Assembly: GCF_000576575.1 (NCBI RefSeq)
Contig: NZ_AWQS01000018.1
Span: forward strand, 1 to 37,620
Direction of reading: 5' to 3'
Origin: Intrasporangium chromatireducens Q5-1
GTDB lineage: Bacteria > Actinomycetota > Actinomycetes > Actinomycetales > Dermatophilaceae
DNA: 37,620 nt
The notes beneath the pieces were generated by a model. That model was not told the DNA's origin, did not search any database, and saw only the letters and a program-made list of their open reading frames with translations. Made by a program: the position numbers and the translations under genes. Shown here piece after piece: positions 31,495 through 37,620 of this stretch (the stretch's first letter is position 1; each line of letters opens with the position of its first letter).

Positions 31495-34400
31495 ATGGGA
31501 GCCCACCAGCCCCAGCGCCTCGACGTGGGCGGCGCGATCGACCGTTCCCGGGCCGTCGAGCTCGTCGTCGACGGCGAGACCTTCACCGGATGCGCCGGCG
31601 ACACCGTGGCCTCCGCCCTGGTCGCCAACGGCCGGCTGCGTGTCGGCGACTCGATCTACCGCCGCCGCCCGCGTGGCATCCTCTCGGCGGGAGTCGAGGA
31701 GCCCAACGCGTTCGCTCTCGTCAACGGTGAGCACAACGAGTCCATGGTCCCGCTCACGAGCCTCGAGCTGGTGCCGGGCCTTGACCTGACCCTCCTCGAC
31801 GGCATCGGTGTCCTCGACCAGAAGGTGGACCCGGCCGAGTACGACAAGATGCACGTCCACGCGGACGTCGCCATCGTCGGCGCTGGGCCGGCTGGTCTGG
31901 CCGCCGCACGTGAAGCCGCCGCCACCGGAGCCAGGGTCGTCCTCTTCGAACAGGACTTCCGCCTCGGCGGCAGCCTCCTCGCCGACCCGGCCAGTCTCGT
32001 CGAGGGGGTCCCGTCCGAGCTCTGGGTCGAGCGGGTACGGGGCGAGCTCGAGGCCGCCCCGGAGGTCACCATCCTGACCAGAACCACGGCCTTCGGCAGT
32101 TACGACAACAACTACCTCATCGCACTCGAGAAGCGCACGGAGCACCTGCACGGAACCGCCCGCGACGGCGTCTCCCGGCAGCGGCTCTGGCACGTGACCG
32201 CTCGCCAGGTCGTTCTTGCCACCGGCGCCTTTGAGCGACCGATCGTCTTCGCCGACAACGACGTTCCCGGTGTCATGCTGGCTTCCGCCGTGGCTGCCTA
32301 CATCGGGCGGTATGCCGCTGTCCCCGGCCGTCGCGCTGTCGTGTTCACGACGAACGACTCGGGCTATGCCACCGCCCATGCGCTGCTGCGATCGGGAGCC
32401 GAGGTGCACGTGGTCGACGCGCGCGAGGCGGGCCCGAGCGCGCGCGTGGGGACCGCCGCAGCGGATGCCGGCCTCCGCATCAGCACGGGGTCGGCCGTCG
32501 TCGGCATCGACGGCGCCCAGGCGGTCGAGGCGGCCTGGGTCGCCCCGATCGACGACGAGGGTGCCCTGGCCGGCCCGGCCGAGCGGGTCGCGTGCGACGT
32601 CGTGGCGGTCTCCGGTGGGTGGAGCCCGAACGTCAGCCTGCACAGCCAGCGCCAGGGAGCCCTCCACTGGGACGACGCCCTTGCCGGCTTCGTCCCCACG
32701 GTGCCCGTCCGCAACCAGCACCTGGCCGGCGCCGTCCTCGGCACGTACTGGACCGAGGGCTGCCTGACCGAGGGTCGCGCGGCCGGCCTCGCCGCCGCCG
32801 CGGCGTCGGGCTTCGCTGCCGAGCAGTCGGGTCGCACAAGCGGATCCGAGGTGGACACTGTCGCGGAGGAGCGAGTCGCTCGAGCCGGAACCACTCGCCA
32901 GCTGTGGGTGGTCGAGGGCCGCGACGGCGGCTACACGACGCACTTCGTGGACCCGCAGCGGGACAACACCGCTGCCGACGTCCTGCGCGCCACCGGGGCG
33001 GGCATGCGCTCGGTCGAGCACGTCAAGCGCTACACGTCGATCAGTACGGGCGTCGACCAGGGCAAGATCGGCGCCGTCAACACGATCGGCCTGCTCACCC
33101 GAGTCCTGTCCGGTGAGGACACTCGGGCGATCCCGCCCGGCCAACCCGGCCAGGACGGGACTGGCAGCCGGGCAGCGAGCGAGCTCAGCGGCATACCGGC
33201 TGCGCCGCCTTCAAAGCCGACGCCGGGAGCGATCGGCAACACGACGTTTCGGGCGCCCTTCACGCCCGTGGCCTTCGCCGCACTCGCGGGCCGCTCACGG
33301 GGCGAGCTCTTCGACGTGGCGCGCACGACCTCGATCCACCCCTGGCACGTCGCCCACGAGGCCCTCTTCGAGGACGTCGGGCAGTGGAAGCGCCCGTGGT
33401 ACTACCCCAGGGCCGGTGAGGACATGGACGCCGCAGTGGCCCGCGAGTGCCGGGCAGCCCGGGAGGGAGTCGCCTTCATGGACGCGACGACGCTCGGCAA
33501 GATCGAGATCCGCGGTGCCGACGCGGGGGAGTTCCTGAACCGCATCTACACCAACGCGTTCAAGAAGCTCGGCGTCGGCAAGGCCCGCTACGGCGTCATG
33601 TGCAAGCCCGACGGCATGGTCTTCGACGACGGCGTCGTGCTCCGGCTCGAGGAGCACCGCTACTTTGCGACGACGACGACCGGTGGCGCGGCCCGTGTGC
33701 TCGAGTGGCTCGAGGAGTGGTCGCAGACCGAGTGGCCGGAGCTCGACGTCGTGTGTACGTCGGTGACGGAGCAGTGGGCCACGATCGCGGTCGTCGGACC
33801 GAGGTCGCGGGACGTGATCGCGCGGATGGCGCCGGGCCTCGACGTCTCCAAGGAGGGTTTCGGGTTCATGGAGTTCCGGGAGACGGTGCTCGCCTCGGGC
33901 ATCGAGGCGCGGATCTGCCGGATCACCTTCTCGGGTGAGCTCGCCTTCGAGATCAACGTCCCGACCTGGTACGGCCTCAAGGTGTGGGAGGACGTAGCCG
34001 AGGCAGGCGCGGACTTCGACATCACGCCGTACGGGACCGAGACGATGCACGTCCTCCGCGCCGAGAAGGCCTACCCGATCGTCGGGCAGGACACCGACGG
34101 CACCGTGACGCCTCAGGACCTCGGGATGGACTGGATCGTCTCGAAGACGAAGGACTTCATCGGCAACCGGTCCTACTCCCGGTCGTCGCACCAGGGGCCA
34201 GGGCGCAAGCAGCTCGTCAGCGTGCTGCCCGTCGACCGGTCGCTCCGGCTGCCCGAGGGTGCCCAGCTCGTCGAGCGGGTTGCGCTCGGCGACTACACGG
34301 GGGAGGGGCTGCCCGAGCGGCCCATCCCGATGCTCGGCCACGTCACGTCGAGCTACCACTCCCAGGCGCTCGGCCGCAGTTTCGGCCTTGCGCTCGTCAA

Positions 34401-34518
34401 GGACGGCCGGGACCGCATCGGCCAGACCCTCATTGCGTCCTTCCTGGGACGCTTCGCCGAGGTCGAGGTGGCCGACGCGGTGCTCTACGACAAGGAAGGG
34501 ACCAGGCGAGATGACTGA
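31495..34518 (+). CDS. soxA: Sarcosine oxidase alpha subunit
   Basis: This 1007-aa subunit binds NAD+ and folate. The N-terminal Fer2-like domain (about 15-105, FTGCAGDTVASALVANG) lacks a full cysteine set, as expected in SoxA. It continues with the dinucleotide fold DVAIVGAGPAGLAAARE at about 122, a second nucleotide segment (VVFTTNDSGYATAHALL), and a C-terminal GcvT/folate-binding domain from about 590 (KRPWYYPRAGED, MDATTLGKIEIRG). Between them is an unusual Pro/Gly/Ser-rich linker (about 541-583) that carries a decamer repeat. The ATG lies 2 nt after soxD, and the end overlaps soxG by 8 nt. Confidence 0.95.
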   Translation: MGAHQPQRLDVGGAIDRSRAVELVVDGETFTGCAGDTVASALVANGRLRVGDSIYRRRPRGILSAGVEEPNAFALVNGEHNESMVPLTSLELVPGLDLTLLDGIGVLDQKVDPAEYDKMHVHADVAIVGAGPAGLAAAREAAATGARVVLFEQDFRLGGSLLADPASLVEGVPSELWVERVRGELEAAPEVTILTRTTAFGSYDNNYLIALEKRTEHLHGTARDGVSRQRLWHVTARQVVLATGAFERPIVFADNDVPGVMLASAVAAYIGRYAAVPGRRAVVFTTNDSGYATAHALLRSGAEVHVVDAREAGPSARVGTAAADAGLRISTGSAVVGIDGAQAVEAAWVAPIDDEGALAGPAERVACDVVAVSGGWSPNVSLHSQRQGALHWDDALAGFVPTVPVRNQHLAGAVLGTYWTEGCLTEGRAAGLAAAAASGFAAEQSGRTSGSEVDTVAEERVARAGTTRQLWVVEGRDGGYTTHFVDPQRDNTAADVLRATGAGMRSVEHVKRYTSISTGVDQGKIGAVNTIGLLTRVLSGEDTRAIPPGQPGQDGTGSRAASELSGIPAAPPSKPTPGAIGNTTFRAPFTPVAFAALAGRSRGELFDVARTTSIHPWHVAHEALFEDVGQWKRPWYYPRAGEDMDAAVARECRAAREGVAFMDATTLGKIEIRGADAGEFLNRIYTNAFKKLGVGKARYGVMCKPDGMVFDDGVVLRLEEHRYFATTTTGGAARVLEWLEEWSQTEWPELDVVCTSVTEQWATIAVVGPRSRDVIARMAPGLDVSKEGFGFMEFRETVLASGIEARICRITFSGELAFEINVPTWYGLKVWEDVAEAGADFDITPYGTETMHVLRAEKAYPIVGQDTDGTVTPQDLGMDWIVSKTKDFIGNRSYSRSSHQGPGRKQLVSVLPVDRSLRLPEGAQLVERVALGDYTGEGLPERPIPMLGHVTSSYHSQALGRSFGLALVKDGRDRIGQTLIASFLGRFAEVEVADAVLYDKEGTRRDD
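32310..32319 (+). repeat. Decamer GTATGCCGCT, copy 9 (coding)
   Basis: Sense-orientation copy in soxA, encoding Tyr-Ala-Ala in IGRYAAVPG. Confidence 0.8.
33187..33196 (-). repeat. Decamer GTATGCCGCT, copy 10 (coding, antisense)
   Basis: Antisense copy within the soxA linker, read as Ser-Gly-Ile-Pro. Followed on its own strand by GAGCTCGCTCG, matching the extended form at 1287. Confidence 0.8.
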
Positions 34519-35218
34519 CAGCACACTGACGATCGAGGCGCCGGAAGGCGCAGCAGGCTCGGCCGGAGGCGCGGGGGGCACGAATGCCTCCGCGAGCGGC
34601 GCCGACGTCGGCCGCGCGGCGGTGCTCGCCCACCGGCGCAGTCCCGCACAGGACCTCGCGGATGAGATGACCCAGGGCTCCGGGCAGGCCGTGTGGCTGC
34701 GGGAGCTCCCGTTCCTCACCCAGGTGACCCTGCGCGCCCAGCCCGACGGTCCCTCGTCCGAGGCGCTCGCCGGCGCGCTCGGGGTCGGGCTGCCGACCCG
34801 CGTCGGCGAGGTCGCCGGGGCGATCGACGGCATCGGGGTCGCCGTGCTCTGGCTATCACCCGACGAGTTCCTCGCCGTCGCGCCCGACGAGGCACAGACC
34901 GGAGTCTCGCCGGAGGCGTGGGCGGGTCGGCTCTCCACCGCGGTCGGTGCCGGGCCCGGTCAGGTCGTCGACGTGTCGGCCAACCGCACGACGCTCGAGC
35001 TCTCCGGGCCGCGGGCCCGGTCCGTCCTCGAGAAGAGCTGCGAGATCGACCTGCACCCGCGGGCGTTCCCGGTCGGCACCGCCGTGGTGACCCTCCTCGA
35101 GTCGACGGGCGTCATCGTCTGGCGCACCGGGGAGGAGACCTGGCGTGTCATGCCGCGCGCCTCGTTCACGACGCACGTCGTGCGGTGGCTCCTCGATGGG
35201 ATGCGGGAGTACTGCTGA
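34511..35218 (+). CDS. soxG: Sarcosine oxidase gamma subunit
   Basis: This 235-aa subunit has a GcvT-like fold. Recognisable parts are [73 protein letters not shown] and a C-terminal [17 protein letters not shown]. The first 30 residues are Gly/Ala/Ser-rich. The ATG overlaps the soxA end by 8 nt and the stop overlaps sdaA by 1 nt (TGATG), so all are coupled. It completes the four-subunit enzyme. Confidence 0.93.
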   Translation: MTDSTLTIEAPEGAAGSAGGAGGTNASASGADVGRAAVLAHRRSPAQDLADEMTQGSGQAVWLRELPFLTQVTLRAQPDGPSSEALAGALGVGLPTRVGEVAGAIDGIGVAVLWLSPDEFLAVAPDEAQTGVSPEAWAGRLSTAVGAGPGQVVDVSANRTTLELSGPRARSVLEKSCEIDLHPRAFPVGTAVVTLLESTGVIVWRTGEETWRVMPRASFTTHVVRWLLDGMREYC

Positions 35219-36621
35219 TGGCGCTCAGCGTCCTCGACCTCTTCTCGGTGGGAATCGGCCCGTCCTCGTCCCACACGGTCGGTCCGATGCGGGCAGCCCG
35301 GCGGTTCACCGCCGGGCTGGCCGAGTCGGGCCTGCTCGATCGTGTCGCGCGCGTCGAGGCACAGCTCTATGGCTCGCTCGGTGCAACCGGGCACGGCCAC
35401 GGGTCTGGCCGTGCCGTGGTGCTCGGGTTGGAGGGAGAGGATCCGGAGACCGTCGACCCGAGCGATGCCGTGGATCGGGTCGCGGCGGTCGAGGTCGATC
35501 GCAAGATCGCCCTCGCCGGGACCCACCGGATCGACTTCGACCCCGAAACCGACCTCGTAATGCACCGGCGCAAGGCGCTGCCGGCCCATCCGAACGGCAT
35601 GACGTTCGAGGCCTTCGACGAGGCGGGGCGCTCGCTCCGACTGCGCACCTACTACTCGGTCGGTGGCGGTTTCGTCGTCGACGAGCAGGCGGTCGGCGCC
35701 GACCGGGTCGTCACCGACTCGACGCGCCTGCCGCACCCCTTCAGTAGCGGCGCGGACCTGCTCCAGCGCTGCCGTGAGACCGGCCTGTCAATCGCCGGTG
35801 TCATGCTGGCCAACGAGGTGTCGTGGCGACCCGAAGCCGAGGTCCGCGAGCGCCTCCTGCACATCTGGCGCGTCATGCAGGAGTGCGTGGAGAGCGGCTG
35901 CACCCGCAGCGAGCGGACCCTGCCCGGCGGCCTCAAGGTTCGGCGGCGAGCCCCCGAGCTGCGTGAGCGGCTGCGCGAGCAGGAGGCAGCGGCGCGCCAG
36001 CGCGACGGCGGCCCCATGCTCGATCCCCTCTGGGCGATGGAGTGGGTCAATCTCTATGCGCTCGCCGTCAACGAGGAGAACGCCTCCGGCGGCCGGATCG
36101 TCACCGCACCGACGAACGGGGCCGCCGGGATCATCCCCGCGGTCCTGCACTTCTACAGCCGCTTCATCGACGGGGCCGACGAGGACGGAGTCGTCGAGTT
36201 CCTCCTCACCGCAGCGGCGATCGGCATCCTCTTCAAGCTCGGCGCCTCGATCTCCGGGGCCGAGGTCGGCTGCCAGGGCGAGGTCGGCTCCGCCTGCTCG
36301 ATGGCCGCCGCCGGGCTCTGCGCGGTGCTCGGCGGCACCCCCGAGCAGGTCGAGAACGCTGCAGAGATCGGCATCGAGCACAATCTCGGCCTGACCTGCG
36401 ACCCCGTCGGCGGTCTCGTCCAGATCCCGTGCATCGAGCGCAACGCGATCGCCTCCGTCAAGGCGATCAACGCCGCCCGGCTCGCCCGGCAGGGCGACGG
36501 CGATCACAAGGTCACCCTCGACCAGGCCATCACAACGATGCGCGAGACCGGAGCGGACATGAAGACCAAGTACAAGGAGACGTCCCGTGGCGGCCTCGCT
36601 GTCAACGTCATCGAGTGCTGA
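35218..36621 (+). CDS. sdaA: L-serine dehydratase, iron-sulfur type
   Basis: This 467-aa single-chain enzyme converts L-serine to pyruvate and ammonia. The beta-like N-terminal domain begins [22 protein letters not shown]; the catalytic C-terminal domain has cluster cysteines Cys352 ([10 protein letters not shown]), Cys394 (TCDPVGG) and Cys405 (QIPCIERNA), spaced as in the Legionella enzyme. Its ATG overlaps the soxG stop (TGATG). In this operon it turns the serine made by GlyA into pyruvate, giving carbon entry to central metabolism and releasing the sarcosine nitrogen. Confidence 0.95.
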   Translation: MALSVLDLFSVGIGPSSSHTVGPMRAARRFTAGLAESGLLDRVARVEAQLYGSLGATGHGHGSGRAVVLGLEGEDPETVDPSDAVDRVAAVEVDRKIALAGTHRIDFDPETDLVMHRRKALPAHPNGMTFEAFDEAGRSLRLRTYYSVGGGFVVDEQAVGADRVVTDSTRLPHPFSSGADLLQRCRETGLSIAGVMLANEVSWRPEAEVRERLLHIWRVMQECVESGCTRSERTLPGGLKVRRRAPELRERLREQEAAARQRDGGPMLDPLWAMEWVNLYALAVNEENASGGRIVTAPTNGAAGIIPAVLHFYSRFIDGADEDGVVEFLLTAAAIGILFKLGASISGAEVGCQGEVGSACSMAAAGLCAVLGGTPEQVENAAEIGIEHNLGLTCDPVGGLVQIPCIERNAIASVKAINAARLARQGDGDHKVTLDQAITTMRETGADMKTKYKETSRGGLAVNVIEC

Positions 36622-36654
36622 GCCGGCCGGGGCAGCACCCACGAGGAGGCGGAC

Positions 36655-37536
36655 ATGAGCACGGTCACGACCGACGAGCCTGCGGGCTACGTCCTCACCC
36701 TCGACTGCCCGGAGACGCCCGGACTCGTCCACGCGGTCACCGGCTTCCTCCTCGAGCACCACGGGGACATCGTCGAGCTCAAGCAGTTCGACGACGTCCG
36801 GGGCGGGCACTTCTTCCTTCGGGTGCACTTCACCGTCGGTGCCGACCACGCGGACCCGGGTGCAGCGGCACTGCAGGACGCGTTCGCGCCCCTGGCCCAG
36901 CGGCATACGATGCGCTTCGAGCTGCGGGAGGCCACGGCCCGGCGGCGGGTCCTCGTGATGGTCTCCAAGTTCGCGCACTGCCTGAACGACCTGCTCTTCC
37001 GCTCCCGGATCGGCGAGCTGCCCATGGAGATCGCCGCGGTCGTATCCAACCACCCGGACCACCGGGCGCTCGTCGAGTGGCACGGCATCCCCTTCTTCCA
37101 CGTGCCGGTGACCAGGGAGACGAAGCCGGAGGCGGAGGCGCACCTGCTCGAGCTGGTCGACCGGTTCGAAATCGAGCTCGTCGTGCTCGCCCGCTACATG
37201 CAGATCCTCAGCGACGACCTCACCCGCGAGCTGACGGGGCGCGCGATCAACATCCACCACTCGTTCCTGCCCAGCTTCAAGGGTGCGAAGCCCTACCACC
37301 AGGCGTGGGAGCGGGGCGTGAAGACGGTCGGTGCGACGGCGCACTACGTCAACAGCGAGCTCGACGAGGGGCCGATCATCTCCCAGCAGGTGAGGGAGGT
37401 GGACCACTCCTACAGCCCCGAGGACCTGGTGGCCGCGGGCCGCGACACCGAGTGTCGCGCGTTGTCGAACGCCGTCAAGTGGCACTGCGAGGGTCGCGTG
37501 ATCCTGCATGGGAACCGGACCGTCGTGCTCCTTTGA
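36655..37536 (+). CDS. purU: Formyltetrahydrofolate deformylase
   Basis: This 293-aa enzyme hydrolyses 10-formyl-THF to formate and THF. The N-terminal ACT domain covers about residues 10-90 (LDCPETPGLVHAVTGFLLEH); the catalytic formyl-transferase-like domain follows with VMVSKFAHCLNDLLFR, VVSNHPDH, the conserved INIHHSFLPSFKGAKPYHQA (Asn-x-His) and GATAHYVNSELDEGP with the catalytic Asp. GAGGAGG precedes the ATG. At the operon end it would drain one-carbon units and recycle free THF for sarcosine oxidase. Confidence 0.95.
   Translation: MSTVTTDEPAGYVLTLDCPETPGLVHAVTGFLLEHHGDIVELKQFDDVRGGHFFLRVHFTVGADHADPGAAALQDAFAPLAQRHTMRFELREATARRRVLVMVSKFAHCLNDLLFRSRIGELPMEIAAVVSNHPDHRALVEWHGIPFFHVPVTRETKPEAEAHLLELVDRFEIELVVLARYMQILSDDLTRELTGRAINIHHSFLPSFKGAKPYHQAWERGVKTVGATAHYVNSELDEGPIISQQVREVDHSYSPEDLVAAGRDTECRALSNAVKWHCEGRVILHGNRTVVLL
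36899..36908 (-). repeat. Decamer GTATGCCGCT, copy 11 (coding, antisense)
   Basis: Antisense copy in purU, read as Arg-His-Thr in AQRHTMRF. Followed on its own strand by GGGCCAGGG. Confidence 0.8.
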
Positions 37537-37620
37537 GGCCTTGGGCCGCAGGACCTTTCGCCTCTGGTGGTGCCCGCTTCGCCGTCGAAAGGCCAGTTCC
37601 CGACGTCCTGGCCCGTCGGG
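37537..37620. other. Window end after purU, no gene; nested inverted repeats
   Basis: No start of a gene is visible. CCTTTCG (37554-37560) pairs with CGAAAGG (37586-37592), and GGGCC-gc-AGGA outside it partly pairs with TCCTGGCCC (37606-37614). This could be the terminator of the sox operon or part of a following control region. Confidence 0.4.

Noticed and set aside
1287-36908. The decamer as a KOPS-type polar guide or as a transposon end
   Set aside because: Copies are 5 plus and 6 minus without a trend along the window, and no transposase, target duplication or common long flank is present.
1-37620. CRISPR arrays, tRNA/rRNA genes, phage or insertion-sequence remnants
   Set aside because: No regularly spaced repeats, no cloverleaf-like stretch in any gap, and no transposase or integrase motifs were seen.

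Overview
The window looks like chromosomal DNA of a high-GC actinomycete, most likely in Micrococcales (an Intrasporangiaceae-type genome is my guess). The reasons are very GC-rich third codon positions, frequent GTG starts, tight ATGA/GTGA/TGATG gene overlaps, a leaderless-looking argS, and the family mix of IclR, TetR, GntR and PucR regulators, NCS1 permease and heterotetrameric sarcosine oxidase. I see no transposase, integrase, phage gene, CRISPR array, tRNA or rRNA. No stretch over about 300 bases lacks a gene.

Region 1 (1-8.9 kb, carboxylate uptake and activation). A minus-strand operon runs livG, acyl-CoA synthetase, livH, livM, livK and the first codons of a further gene (probably livF), with overlapping or nearly abutting genes. 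The CoA ligase inside the operon suggests that the transported substrate is a carboxylic acid. An IclR regulator is divergent from it, and is translationally coupled to an acetyl-CoA-synthetase-like protein that has lost its ATP-binding loop and catalytic lysine motifs.

Region 2 (9-14.9 kb). argS, ended by a strong hairpin, is followed by a minus-strand pair (ferric-reductase-like flavocytochrome and secreted FMN-binding protein) divergent from a response regulator/histidine kinase pair. This looks like a regulated trans-membrane electron-transfer module.

Region 3 (15-20.6 kb). A minus-strand catabolic operon has two acyl-CoA dehydrogenases, an AliA-like CoA ligase and a BadH-like alcohol dehydrogenase, controlled by a divergent TetR protein with a clear palindromic operator. 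It resembles cyclohexanecarboxylate (alicyclic acid) degradation, but BadK and BadI homologues are not in the window.

Region 4 (20.6-37.5 kb, creatinine to pyruvate). A minus-strand operon encodes an NCS1 permease, creatininase, creatinase, a CynX-type MFS carrier and a yeast-type cytosine/creatinine deaminase, divergent from a PucR-type regulator. Next to it a GntR/FCD regulator is divergent from glyA-soxB-soxD-soxA-soxG-sdaA-purU. Together they predict creatinine -> creatine -> sarcosine + urea -> glycine + methylene-THF -> serine -> pyruvate + NH3, with PurU recovering free THF. The deaminase/MFS pair could add a second route to N-methylhydantoin.

Across all regions an exact 10-bp word, GTATGCCGCT, occurs 11 times in both orientations, far above chance. 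It lies in intergenic gaps and in protein linkers, and is the most unusual signal in the window.
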